From: Lonicera japonica
Lineage: Eukaryota; Streptophyta; Magnoliopsida; Dipsacales; Caprifoliaceae
Assembly (NCBI GenBank): GCA_021464415.1
Contig: JAKCWG010000189.1
Location: forward strand, 1-64,000
DNA: 64,000 nucleotides
Reading direction: 5' to 3'
Shown: positions 1 to 12,055 of the stretch, one piece after another
Numbering within the stretch: the stretch's first letter is position 1
Layout of the letters: every line of letters begins with the position of its first letter
Made by a program: the position numbers and the translations under genes
The notes under the pieces: model-generated
Database searches by the model: none
What the model was told of the DNA's origin: nothing
What the model saw: the letters and a program-made list of their open reading frames with translations, nothing else

Positions 1-1311
1 CGTGGATTGCATTTAAGTAGTAATCACTTAACTATATGAATGTTTGTAGATAGATGATGTATTCTTAATTCTTGTTATAAGGAAGGCCACATGTGCGATG
101 CTCATTGATATAGTTATAGGCCTTTTATTAGTGCTATACGGTAATAATATTTGTAGTCTCGCTAATCTCAGTCATCTAGTTTCCTTGAATTTGACCTAAA
201 GTTTGTGAAGCATGTGAAATCTTTTTTTTCATCTATACAAATAAACGCATTTTGTTTCTAGTAAAACTCGTGATGTTCTTCATGCATACAATAATAAAGG
301 AATTTTTGAATAATTTAATGTAATATTACATCTAGATCAAAATGAATCCCTAAGAACTTTAAGCTCTAAATTGATGGAGAGAGGTTGATGATGATGAATG
401 GTAAATCCCTTGCATGTATTTAATATATAGTATAAATATATTCCTTACAATGTCACAAATTTTCATTTATGGTTTTGTTTATTACTTGTTCATATTTATC
501 ACTATATGTATTTTAGTTAGACATCATGAATTGATTTATAATCTATTATATTATTTGTGTTTTGTTTTCATTTTTGATAATTTAGTATTTAAGTTGCATT
601 AACAATTAAAATATAAGAGGAAATTAAAAATTATTGTAGTTTGATTTATTTTTCCAAAACCAAAGTTATTTAGAATTAGTCATTTTGTCATAGAGAAATA
701 GTGCTCAAAACCATTAATTTATTAAAATAGAATTATTATTCGTACTATAAGTGCGGTTGAATTCATGATTCCTTGATTAAAAATAGCTAGTGTAGATTTT
801 TTTTTTCTCTAGCTTTTTAATTTTTTTTGGTAAAATAAAAATTAAGAACACATATAATGCATGCTGGATATTGGTGTGAATTGAAATATTGTTAAATTAA
901 AAGGCTTTTAGCAGTTTCAAGGGCTTTTTTGGTTTAATATAACTTAGGGTCATTTCTTTAAGCAGTTTCAAGGCGTGAATGGATTGGCGGTGGAGAAAGT
1001 TGGAATCTATTTGTCTTTCGAAAAGTGCACTTATTTACTATTTCATATCCTCCACCTCAAGCCCTTCTTTAAAACACCGGTACTTTTATAGGGACACATT
1101 ATAGAAGAATGTCAACGTGTTTCTAATACATTAATTAGTTAATTGGGTCCATCACAATTCCTGAATGATCTTTAAACATAGTCTATTACAAGCTAATAAA
1201 TGAATGACACATTATTATGTTCTCGAATCTTGTCTCAAATCATAGATACACCATTTGTTCGATCACGGGAGAAGGGGAATTGAAACAGGTTTCCATGGTT
1301 CAAATCGCAGT
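1..1311. other. AT-rich intergenic DNA, no gene seen
   Basis: No open frame with recognisable protein similarity or codon structure appears here. The short open frame near 414-602 is low-complexity AT-rich translation and is not supported. Confidence 0.6.
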
Positions 1312-1376
<65 letters not shown>

Positions 1377-1388
1377 GGGGGGGAGGGG
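1312..1388. repeat. 64-base uninterrupted poly-G tract with G-rich tail
   Basis: Positions 1312-1375 are all G, followed by T, seven G, A and five G. Open frames on both strands here are only poly-Gly or poly-Pro and are artefacts of the tract. A pure G run this long is rare in plant DNA. It is either a mononucleotide expansion able to form G-quadruplexes or a sequencing/assembly artefact. Confidence 0.95.
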
Positions 1389-1883
1389 GTGAGGAAAACT
1401 CACCATTTTCCAACTTTATTAGCACCCAAGTGTGCGAGGAAACTAGTTTTTCAGAGAAAATACGTATATGGTCCAATATTAGTCCATTAGTAGAGAACAT
1501 TTATACTTGTTGAAATTAAATATTTCTTAGTTGATTAGTTGATTGCTTTCACATGTCAAAACTCGCACACAATTTTCTAAATTGCCTTCTAAGATAATGT
1601 CTCAATCGGTGCAAGTGGGTTAGCTTAATAATAAAAGCGTCCATTTGGATTTAAGAGATCCCGGGCAAATAAAACGTGTAATGGGCTGGAGGGTTTAAAG
1701 AATGAGATTTATACATTCCTTTAGTTTTTAAAAGAAAAAAAAAATGTCCCGATCTACACAAATTAATTACCTATTTATAAACATTTTACTAAAGCTCTAG
1801 CTAAACTTGTGATGGTAATTTATGTTTTTACTTGATACACCTGGCCCGACGCCATTAAAAAACGAAGGAATCGAACACAACAT

Positions 1884-2030
1884 GAGCCGAAAAAGTATCA
1901 TTTTTAATTAACAAAAACACAATATAATACAACAAAAAAGTTCTAAACAGAGCCGAAAAAGTATCATTTTTACTTGACACGAACACAACACAATTCAATA
2001 AACAGATTTATCATAACAAACAAGTTCTAA
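1884..2030. repeat. Short direct duplication, ~66-bp spacing
   Basis: The word gagccgaaaaagtatcattt occurs at 1884 and again at 1950, each time followed by A/C-rich sequence with aacacaa and ttctaa motifs. It is a two-copy local duplication. No transposon ends were identified. Confidence 0.5.
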
Positions 2031-2258
2031 CACAATTACAACTGAATTTTTCTCTCTCATTTAAACACAAGAAGATACATTTAATACAATATACTTTAAT
2101 ACTGTCAATTTCCTTTCAAAATTAAGATATCGATTACCATCATGTTAAACAACGTTATCAGCATGTATTAGAAGATTTAAATATTTCCAAGCACGTGACA
2201 GTAAATGCCCCCCCGACGAGAGTCAAGACTCAATAGAGACATTGACGACGATTGATTC

Positions 2259-2283
2259 AAACCCTAACCTAACCTAACCTAAA
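2259..2283 (+). promoter_or_regulatory. Telo-box-like CCTAA repeats upstream of the PPR locus
   Basis: AAACCCTAA is followed by three CCTAA units about 75-100 bp before the PPR start. Telo-boxes (AAACCCTAA) are common in 5' regions of plant translation and organelle-biogenesis genes. A CT-rich stretch (2288-2312) and a (TA) tract follow, which fits a 5' UTR. The regulatory role is inferred. Confidence 0.45.
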
Positions 2284-2338
2284 TCTGATTCTTCTTCCTT
2301 CTTCTTCTTTTTCCAAGTACAAGGCTCTGCTCTTCTGG

Positions 2339-2357
2339 TAATATATATATATATATA
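2339..2357. repeat. (TA)n microsatellite abutting the PPR start codon
   Basis: Alternating A/T runs directly into the ATG at 2357-2359, so length changes here would alter the immediate leader of the PPR frame. Confidence 0.85.
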
Positions 2358-4301
2358 TGAGGATTTCTGCATTTGCTCTTTTCAACATCAACGGTAATTT
2401 CTTAAACTGTTGTTATTCTCAGAGAATTATTGTACCCAAAATGCCAACTCTGTTTTCAATAACCTTGACGATGCCTTGAATTTTTTAATTCTATGGTTCA
2501 TAGCCGACCTTTGCCCCCAATTCGTCAATTTAATAAACTCTTGGTCAAATTGTGAAAATGAGCATTATGCGACTGTTATTTCTCTTATTCGACGACTTAA
2601 TTTGTTAGGTGTCCACCGGGACGTTGTTAAGTCGAGATATTTATACCTTTAACATCGCTTTAACTGTTTCTGCAACTTGAAGAGGGTGGATTTCGGTTTC
2701 TCTCTTTTGGGAAAATCATGAAACTAGGGTATGAACCGAATATCTCGACATTTAACACATTGATAAGGGGGCTTTGCATTGATGGTAAGCTTGCTCTAGC
2801 GGTGAGGTTTTTTGGTGAAATTGTAAAGAAAGGATTCCAACCCAATTTAGTCACTTATGGAACACTGATAAATGGACTGTGCAAAACAGGAAAGACTCGT
2901 ACTGCCATTGTGTTGCTAAAAGATATGGAGCAAGTTGGAAGTTGTCAGCCTGACATAGTACAATACAACACAATCATTGATAGCCTTTGCAAAGACAAGA
3001 AGGTTAACGAGGCTTTCAAGATCTTTTCTGATATGACCGAGAAAGGCATTATGCCAACTGTTGTAACCTACACCTCGTTGATTCATGGTTTATGCAATTT
3101 AGGCCAGTGGAAAGAAGTTAAGAGATTGTTGAGTGAAATGGCTGGTAGAACATCTCACCAAATGTACAAACTTTAATGTTTTACTTGACATGCTTTGTTA
3201 AACAAGGTTGCTTAAGGAAGCAGAAGAAGTGCTTGAGTTGATGATCCAAAGAGGTGTGGAGCCTGATGCTTTCACTTACAATGCATTGATGATTGGATAT
3301 TGTTTACACGGAAAAGTCGACGTAGGTAGAAGAGTGCTTGAGTTGATGATCCAAAGACGCGTGTTGCCCAATGTTTTCACTTATAATGCATTGATGAATG
3401 GATATTGTTTGCTTAAAAAAGTGGATGAAGCGAGAAGAGTAATTGAGTTGATGACCCAAAGAGGTGTGGAGCCCGATGTTGTCACGTACAGTTCATTGAT
3501 GAATGGATATTGTTTGCTTGGAAAAGTGGATGAAGCTAGAAGAGTACTTGAGTTGATGACCCAAAGAGGTGTGGAGCCCAATGTTGTCACATACAGTTCA
3601 TTGATGAATGGATATTGTTTGCTTTGAAAAGTGGATGAAGCCAGAAGAGTACTTGAGTTGATGACCCAAAGAGGTGTGGAGCCCAATGTTGTTACATACA
3701 ATTCATTGATGAATGGCTATTGTTTGCTTAAAAAAGTGGATGAAGCTAGAAGAGTACTTGAGTTGATGACCCAAAGAGGTGTGGAGCCCAATGTTGTCAC
3801 GTACAGTTCATTGATGAATGGATATTGTTTGCTTGGAAAATTGGATGAAGCTAGAAGAGACTTGAGTTGATGACCCAAAGTGGTGTGGAGCCCAATTTTG
3901 TCACATACAGTTCATTGATGAATGGATATTGTTTGCTTGGAAAAGTGGATGAAGCCAGAAGGGTACTTGATCTTGTGACTTGTCAAGGTTGTCATAACGC
4001 TTTCAGTTATAACATCTTGATTAATGGGTATAGTAAAGAGGGGAGACTAAAGGAAGCGATCGAGCTATTCAAGAAATTTGAAGAAAATGGTTGCATACCA
4101 AACAATTACACTTATAATATAATTCTGCAAGGATTTCTCCAAAATAATGACACTGCAAAAGCACTTGAACTTCTTCAAGTAATGGTTGATGGCGGTTTCT
4201 CATTGATTGGTTGCAACAAAAACTTGCTAGGTAAATTGTCTGATGATAGGTTGGACCATTCACTCAAAGAAGTGCTCCAAAAGTTTTTAAGTAATACATG
4301 A
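2357..4301 (+). pseudogene. Rf-like P-class PPR gene, broken by frameshifts and a stop
   Basis: Predicted P-class pentatricopeptide-repeat protein of the Rf-like type, a family of organelle RNA-binding proteins that includes restorers of cytoplasmic male sterility. Translation starting at 2357 (MRISAFALFNINGNF) resembles an Rf-like N terminus, but the frame changes near 2430. Further fragments are 2410-2652, 2718-3176, 3208-3624, 3628-3870 and 3867-4301. They carry canonical 35-residue motifs (TYxxLINGLC, GxxPN) and end in a normal-looking C-terminal region and stop. Visible lesions are several one-base indels between 2430 and 3210, a GGA-to-TGA stop at 3625-3627 and a one-T deletion near 3864. 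Some indels fall in short A runs, so assembly error is possible for those; the TGA is a substitution. Joined, the length would be near 600 residues, normal for the family. Family is certain; whether the gene is dead is less so. Confidence 0.88.
3229..3966 (+). repeat. 105-bp tandem array of near-identical PPR motifs
   Basis: About seven consecutive 105-bp (35-codon) units repeat almost without change, with core words GVEPNVVTYSSLMNGYC and KVDEARRVLELMTQR. Ordinary PPR motifs within one protein are far more diverged, so this block looks recently amplified or homogenised by unequal exchange. The internal TGA and the one-base deletion both lie inside it. Confidence 0.9.
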
Positions 4302-4428
4302 CACTATAAACTATCTAAATGGAAATGGTGGTTCTGGACTGGCTGACATTTATCCTTCTTATGATATTAATATTAATTAATCCATGGTTTTCCTTCTGTG
4401 TACTTTTTGTTTCTTAGATAAATCAGTT

Positions 4429-4935
4429 CTGATTCTTTTAACGTGAATTCCAAAATGCTAACATATGGTACATGCCTGTCTTGGACAGATAATTATATGG
4501 GCAGTTTTTTCCTTTTATTTGTTTGGCATGCTGTCAAATAAGAACATTTTTGTTGATTAGAGGAATCAATTATGATTCTTTTAATGTGAATTTTTAAATG
4601 ATATTTATGTTTCAAAATCATTTGTTAACATGCCTTTATTGGTCAGATTCATTACTTGTCCACATGGGTATTTTGTTTTGTCGTTTTCATTTGTTTGGCA
4701 TGCTGTCAAATTCGAACATTTTTTCTTCCGCAGGGGATGTTAAGCCTTTTATTAGGAGCTCAGCTCTCTCAGTTCAGTATCCAACACTGTTCTCAGTTTA
4801 ACCTGCGTGTTTTCTACTTCTTTGTGCCGAACACTTCTTTCTTTCATTGAAGATGAATTTTAAACTCGACCCAACTTGTGTGTGTTTGGCATGCTGTCAA
4901 ATTCGATCATTTGTTGACATGCCTTTTATATGTAA
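4429..4935 (+). repeat. Three diverged copies of a ~145-bp unit downstream of the PPR gene
   Basis: The string tttggcatgctgtcaaat recurs near 4521, 4692 and 4886. The first two copies share the preceding gattcttttaa-gtgaatt block and a free-standing acatgcct word. The third is truncated. The unit may belong to the 3' UTR of the PPR transcript. No coding capacity seen. Confidence 0.65.
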
Positions 4936-7898
4936 CTTTTAAATCTTTCTGGGCAAATGTTGGTGCCCATTAATTGTACCAAAAGTAATATGATGCTGGT
5001 GTCTGATGTTGGAGGAGTGCATGTGAATCGACATTTCATGACTTGAAACCCGCAACTGTTATAATATGTTATTTGCAAGGCCATTGTTGTCAGCTGAACT
5101 TAAGGTAACATTATGTTGGAAACTTTGAAATCTGCACTTGAGTTTGCTTTTGGTAAATCTTAGTTAGAGAGTTTTAGAAGATTTGCATGAAATCACTGGG
5201 ATTGTATATGTTGAAAGCATGATATACATTGTTGGCCCACTTCCTAAAAGCTTAAGCTTTTGGGAGAGATGGTTCCTAACAATGTAAACTTAGCTGTAAG
5301 TATGTTTGTTCAAGAATTTCTGTTCTTGGAGGAATTATTGCAGCAAATCAATGATCAATGCCTTTTGTTTCAGGGCCACTTTGCCTTGCCTATTATATAG
5401 TTCTCTAAAACATAACCATCAAAGACATATTTCTTGAATTTTGTGTTTGATAAACCTAAATGTATTTAGGTTGTTTCCTAATTTCGTGGCACTATCTATT
5501 GTAGATATATCTTGATTTGTTGCCATTATTAATTCTCATATAGAATGCCTAAGAAACCACTGCTTTCTTATAAAGAGGTAAGCTTAACTAACTCCCCCAT
5601 TGACCAAAAAACGAACACAAATGTATCCCCGGTGTTTGTTTCATTAACTTAAAGCCTCTCCTATTAATAAAACAGTTTTTTTAAGCCACCAACCATCGTT
5701 TAAGCTTTAAAACTTGAACTTGTGATTGTTCTGGTTTGCATGAAAGTGGGGTCAATCTGCTCCATTTGGTAACAAGGCTACTGCCTACTGCAGCACAATC
5801 ACGGTGCCGGACAGATAGAGCCAGAGCCCCTTTACCAGAGTCTCAGATTATTATTATGAACCCTGATTGGGAAACTTCTCTTTTCCTTTGTTTCTTCTGA
5901 TATAACATTAGTAATTGGGGAAATTTTAATTTTTGCAGGGTAAGAGCAGTACATCTTTGAAACACTCCACTCTATTTGGAGTTTCATTATCGTTGAAATT
6001 ATAAATGAAATTAAAACCCACTTGGAAGCTATAGTTCTTGATATCAGTGCTGGCTTATATGATATCTTTTTCTTTCTCTGCTGCATTTGTCTTGAGTGAA
6101 CCCCGTCTGTTCCTAGGTTTGCATTTTCTGTATCTTTTTGAAGATTTCAAACTACATAGTGTTTGAATATCTGTTTTTTTTCTTGGAAAATTATAAAGTT
6201 ATTTGCTTCTGTGTTCTACAGTCCCTAACAGCGCTGTAAAACACCACTCACCCCTTACTTAAATTTGCTTCCTCTGCTTCGATAGGCCCCTCGATCACAT
6301 GATAAATAGGTTTCTCTAGAGTCCCTTGTGTTGTGCTAAAATGAAGTTAATGCCCTTCAATCACCGATTCCACTTTGAATCCGCCTTCAGCACCTTAGTG
6401 ATCCATACGCTTTTATCCCCATTATTACTTATTTGCGAGCCAGCCTTAGCAAGATACAGCCTACATTCGCATTGCGTAACTAGGGAGGGAGGCCTGATGT
6501 CTCAGTTTGAAAGACAGTGGCCCTTCCCCACTAGACTTCAACAGTGTTCTACTGCTTATAACTGTTGGAAATCATATTTTATTGTTAGTTATCAGGTCTT
6601 AGTATTGGGTTTTGAGTTCTTGGCCCTTGTTTTGTTTATAAAGAAAGACGCCGACTCTCAACATTGATCAAGCCATTACACAATTCTTCTTTGGAAATTT
6701 TTTGACTTTTCAGCACACTTTGACCAACTTTTCGGCCAACTTTGCCCAACCTTTGGCAGTTCAGCTGCTGTCCCTCTCTTTTTGCTGCTATTTTTTTTTA
6801 TTGGCTTCAGTATTATTGGTGGTTTCTGGTACATGCAATTGTCCAGATGTGTTTTTTTATGATGCTTCAGAGTGTTGTCCGGCAGCATCGTTTTTTGCGG
6901 TAACTTTGCCTTTTATTTCAAGCAGTAGATGGAGTATATAAGCAGTGAAATGTTATTTTATCTTGGCACCTTTGAGGAGTGATGTAATTTCCTGCGTACA
7001 AGGTATGCTCACCTTCTATTACTGATGGCATATGCTGATAAACAAATGATCAGTCCTATGATTTTATTTGGCTAAGAGTTGCTAAATATAGTCATATACT
7101 GTGAATTTCATGTTAATTCAACAATTAGAAACTTGTTCAATTCTTTGAGTTCATGTATATATCTATGATTAGGATTTTTAGTTGAGGGGCAGGCCCCTTG
7201 CTATAGTGGCCATAGGTGTATGTGGGGACTAAGGACCTTTTGGTTTGTCCAAACTCAAATAAAAGAACGCAGTGTAAACATGCAATTCACAACAATAATA
7301 GCGAAGAAAATTCAGTGCCAAATGGGTGAAACATACATACTCAGGCATTTTACTTTTCACCTACCCCCAACCAAACTAGTTGGGTTCTGACATTGTAAAA
7401 GAAATTTGAATTATTCTAGAAAGAAAATAATACAAAATGCATATTTACTTTTAGGGTGTGTTAGGGAACTCAATTCAGAGTCTTGGCGAATTGTATAGGC
7501 TAATTTTTTTCTAATTACGAAGCATTGAATTGGTTTCCGGATACACCATTAGAGTTTGCGTTCAACTTGTAGTTGTCTACTGAGCTTTTGTTACTAGAGA
7601 GTGATTCAGAAGTTTTGGTTGGTAATCTTTGTGCTTCTGAGAAAAAGGGTTGATTATAGTTGTCACTGAATCTGATGCATTTTTGTAGGTTTTATTATGG
7701 ATTTGTCTACCATTCAAATATGTTTGTTATGATAATATGTGTTTAACAGCACGTGTTGGGGTTTTCTTTATTTGTAGTAATAAAAGAATGAAGAGACTTA
7801 GACCTTCATCTTTCGTCGTCTTCTTTTCTTTTTCTTTTTTTAAAAAAAGTGCATAATTACATAAAGAGATAGCTGATATTTTGGGGGTTAAGCAACTT
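4936..7898. other. Unassigned sequence downstream of the PPR locus
   Basis: No recognisable gene. Blocks at 5760-5850 and 6280-6560 are richer in G+C than their surroundings and have stop-poor frames (a 113-codon frame at 6326-6667), but no family was recognised. They could be 3' UTR exons, old gene debris or organelle-derived DNA. Confidence 0.45.
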
Positions 7899-7956
7899 TT
7901 TTTCATTAAATTTGGTGGAGACGGTCTCCTCATCTCCGCCAAATTTCATAAAGAAA
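7899..7956. mobile_element. Foldback arms of a small MITE-like element
   Basis: The arms ttcattaaatttggtggaga and tctccgccaaatttcataaa form a near-perfect hairpin with a short loop. The right side continues with sequence resembling the 28207-28400 element (caaatttcat, agt-ggtgaga), so both appear to belong to one family. Confidence 0.55.
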
Positions 7957-9251
7957 TCTAATTCAAAAGTCGGTGAGATGACTAGAAAATTAAACAGAAC
8001 TTGGTACAGATTGGATCCTCAACCTACCATCAGATCCAGCCCCGTGAAAATCACATCAGCACCTCCCCACCTGCACCTGGTAACAATGCTGTTACGTCCA
8101 TATCTTTTGAAAATCTGAGATGAAGAGTCCCATAATGTTTCTAAAAAAATTATTTTTTTAACACAGTTCTTCCCTTTCTACTTTATCATCATCAAAAAAA
8201 TAAACTTTTCTTGAATTTCCTTCCCGCTAGATTCCCCAACCCCATGCCATACAATCTCTTCTACTTATTTGTATATCCAGGGTCTGTTTTTGGTTTCATG
8301 GATGCATTATGCGGTTATCTTGTTATTCTGCTTTGTGTACTCTAAAAAACGCAAGAGCACTGAAAAATTATATCGTCTTGTCTATAGTTGAACAAAATAG
8401 TGATTAATAGTCGGATGATTTAGACCTGGCAGAATGAGGCCCAACAGAATAACCTGACAAGAACTGGCACAATAGCCTCAGGCTCTCAGCTACTGATTAA
8501 AAGCTTTTTAGATTTTTGGTCATTGACAGGTTTGCCCCTAGACCTGCTGCACAAATGTAGTTGTAAAACCTGAATATATATGAATATGACACAACCCCGT
8601 TATATTTAACAAAGACACGCTTACAGCATGACGTGGAAGCCACAGTAGCGCGGAGTATCCGTGCAACTTTCTTCACTCCGAGTTGCACTACTGTTGCTGT
8701 TATATTTTGCGCTATTTGCTTTTGTGAATAGGTTTTGGTCGGTTTGAGTATAATTTACCTAGATTGTTGTGATTGTTCTTGCCTCCTTTTTTGTAGCACA
8801 TATTTTTGTGCTCTAGTTGGTTTCTTATTCTTTGTCACAGGATTAAGGCAATTCAAACTGAAGCCCTACACTCTACCGTCATGCGTGTCTAGGTTGAACC
8901 TTTTCTTTCCCCACTTGAAATTGGCTATTTCTGATTTGCAAGGCGATGAACATCTCAGATTTGCTTCTATTTTCATAGACCCTACACTTTTTATCTCATG
9001 AAAACCCCATAACTTCTCACTTGAGATTCCTGTAATCTATAAAATAAGTTACTTCTTTTGTTAACTAATATAGCCCCATTAAAGGATTCATTATGGCTCC
9101 TATAAAGTGTCCCAATGTTTTTGACTAATGCTATACTAGAAGTACAAAAAGTTTGTACACAAAATGCTCAAAAGTGGGTCCTAGACTCCTAGCTACAACT
9201 AGTGCAACCTATGTTATTTCCTTATTAATCAAATTTGTGATGATTTTTTTT
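7957..9251. other. Intergenic sequence, nothing recognised
   Basis: Short open frames (7912-8118, 8735-9001) show no family motif. A moderately G+C-rich patch at 8395-8690 contains no identifiable gene. Confidence 0.5.
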
Positions 9252-9360
9252 GGATAATTTAGACTTAGGTACTTGCATAATGGACAAAATTAGACTTAGG
9301 TACTCTTTTGTTTGAAAATTAGACTTTGGTGCAATTCAGTCCATCTCAGTTAAAACGTAA
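9252..9360 (+). repeat. Left terminal inverted repeat with internal subrepeats
   Basis: Within this TIR, the motif ttagacttaggtac occurs at 9259 and 9290 and a related ttagactttggtgc at 9329, so the inverted end is itself built of three direct subunits about 30-40 bp apart. Subterminal iterated motifs often serve as transposase-binding sites; that role is inferred. Confidence 0.75.
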
Positions 9361-9484
9361 ACATAATTCAACCATGTGCAATTTAATTTAACTTAACCAA
9401 GATTAAAAATATCGAATTTATACTATATATAAAAGTACGAATAACTTGAAGTGTTTTTTCATTTTTTTGTATAGACAAATATAC

Positions 9485-9720
9485 CCTTTTATTCTACTCA
9501 AAATAAAATTACAATCTACTCAATGAAAATCACGTTGCACTCTTTTACTCAAAATGAAATTCATGATGGTAATACTCAAAATAAAATTATGTCTTTTACT
9601 CAAAATGGAATTCACAATGGTAATACTCAAAATAAAATTAAAACAAAATTATGTTTTTTACTCCTTTTATTCTATGCAAAATAAAATTAAAATTTTCTAC
9701 TCAAAATCAAATTTACGTCG
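9485..9720. repeat. Degenerate tactcaaaataaaatt repeats
   Basis: About six imperfect copies of tactcaaaataaaatt are spaced at 20-45 bp, twice with the intervening word ggtaa. This is low-complexity internal sequence of the TIR element. Confidence 0.7.
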
Positions 9721-11411
9721 ATGGTATCATATTAATTTGATTTAAACTCTACTTATTTTAGTTTCTCTATTTTTCCAATGATATTACATCTCTTACAACA
9801 CATCCTAATTTATTTCAACTACAATTTCAATTCGCAAATTTCATCTGTCTTATTCCTCTTTATATACACCAGTTTTATAAACCTAAAAGTACAGATTGCT
9901 AATACAAAGAAATCATAAAACTTCCCCTATCGTTCTTATATATATACAAGCACCTCATGAGAAAAAGAACACATTGAATCAAGAAGTTGCTGATCAAGCT
10001 AGATCAAAAATAAATCAACAAATTCCAGCAAGTTATTATTAAAAAAAGAAAATCTAAAGCTAGGTTAGTAACTTATTTATTTATTGCTGTTAATATTGTA
10101 AATTTTATATAAATTTTTTTATATACATACCATTATAAAAAGAGCAAAGCTAATGATCAGCTGGATACCTTTAACCTCTCTCGAGAATTACTATCCAATT
10201 GGGAGGTATGTTCGAGTTTTAATATGGTCCATGTATTATATAAATTTAAAAATATATTACTGTCTTATATGCTTAATTAAAAAATTATGTTTCACGGTGT
10301 AAGAAAGTAGGGTATATTTATTTTACCATACCCTAAGTTTACCATTATAATGCTATTATATTTAATATACCCACATATATAGGTGGATATCCAAATTGAT
10401 ATGCAAACAATTAATTCTTGACCACTAATTAAATTAAAATTTTGTTCTATCAAAAAGTATTAAAGTAAAATAAATTTTTATTTTGAGATTGAACAGAAGC
10501 ATTGAAAGCATTATATTTTCTTAAACCCCTTGCATTTTTATTTTTCAACAACCAGACACAGATCTTGTATATGATGATATAAAGTTATTTAATATTTCAT
10601 AATAATTCCAGAGGAGTACTCCGGCCAATCTAGCCATTTTGATATATTTTGCTATGACTAAATGATCTTTGAATATTGCATTTGAGTAAAGTATTTTTGA
10701 CGTACCTCTTTGAATTTATTATTACTTAATAAATAATATAATCTATATATATATATATATATATGTACTAGAATTTGATTTTACTTGAATGTATGATCAA
10801 TTGGTCTATCTTAATTTTTGAAGGTGGAAAAAGACAAGAAACAAAGAATGGATTCAAGAATAGTGAAGATAATGAATACAAGTCGCAAATCATCACAAGC
10901 AAGGTAAATATATTATCACGATTAGTTTATTCCTTTCATTATTCATTAAATTGTATGTTTTGTTAAAATAAAAGGAATATTTTCTTTGCTAAAATTGACA
11001 CCATATAAACTCCAAAAACTTAACTAATGTCACTAACAGTTTTAATTGTTATACTTCCTAATTAAACTCGAAATAGCTATTTTACGATAAACATAGTTTT
11101 ACTAATAAATAACGAATTATCATCCAATTGTTATATATAGTTTGGAACGCAAGAGAAAAAAATAATAGCAGCTTACAAACGAACAATGACAAAGTTACAA
11201 GCAAAAAGCTATAGAAGCAAGGAAAAGCAAGAAAACAATCCAAGATTCCAACAATGTGAACAGTAGAAAAAGAAAGAAAAGTTAAAAGGGCAATTGTCTT
11301 TGCATGAGCACCAAGGTATGCAAAATTACATTCTATACACACAAAGATAAATATTTAAATTTTTTGAAAACATTCATTCAGTTAAACTTATATTCAAGAA
11401 TTTCTTTGTAG

Positions 11412-12055
11412 GTCAAACACGTACTAGATGATTCAGTATGCTCTGAATTAAATGAGTTACGTGACGTAACATTATGTGACCAATATGAACCCCCAACGTT
11501 TTGTTGTCACAATGGACAAATAAAACTTGCTCCCATAGATGTTCCGTTTGAATTGAACTCTTTATTCATTTTTAACTCAGAAGAAGCACAAGAGTATCAA
11601 AAAAATATACGTGCATACAATAGTATCTTCTCATTTACATCGTTGGGACTTGGGAGTTCACTTGGATAAGGAACTTGCTTCTGTGAGGCGAGGAGTTTAC
11701 ACATTTCGAGCGCAAGGACAAGTTTATCATAATCTCCCAGTTTTAATACCAAACGAAAGGGCATGTGTTACTTTCAATTGTATTTTTACGATACTAATAA
11801 TGAGGTCAGCAATAGGCTGAAAATAATTGAAGATTATACTCCACCTCAATGTCTCTAAAACAAAGAACTTGCTTCTGCGAGGTGAAGAATTGAAGATTAA
11901 TCTCAATGTCTCTAAAAAAAATTATAAGGGTTTTAGAAGGAAACCTATATGCTCAATTTTTGCGTCAATTGAAAGATTATAGTCCAATTAAGAAATTTCA
12001 AATATGTATCACAAAGCCTCATCCCAAAATTGTAAGTTGGTTGCGTACACTTTAA
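11412..12055 (+). pseudogene. Helitron Rep/helicase N-terminal fragment (helitron-like N domain)
   Basis: Three frames in succession give the region that precedes the Rep domain in plant Helitron proteins. The order is PPTFCCHNGQIKLAP (zinc-finger-like CCxxG-K/I-L-P), then NIRAYNSIFSFTSLG, then RRGVYTFRAQGQVYHN, then CYFQLYFYDTNNEVSNRL, and finally NLYAQFLRQLKDY. In family members this is one continuous domain. Here a 7-bp near-duplication at 11643-11656 shifts the frame after FTSLG, and a second shift follows PNE near 11755. No HUH catalytic motif or helicase is present. It sits inside the TIR element, so it is captured or nested debris, not an active gene. A splice-acceptor-like ttgtag precedes 11412. 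A Lys/Arg-rich stretch upstream (11150-11270) could be an earlier exon but is not recognised. Confidence 0.78.

Noticed and set aside
1217..1513. Open frames encoding poly-Gly or poly-Pro proteins
   Set aside because: They exist only because the 64-base G run has no stops; flanking residues match nothing and the composition is an artefact of the tract.
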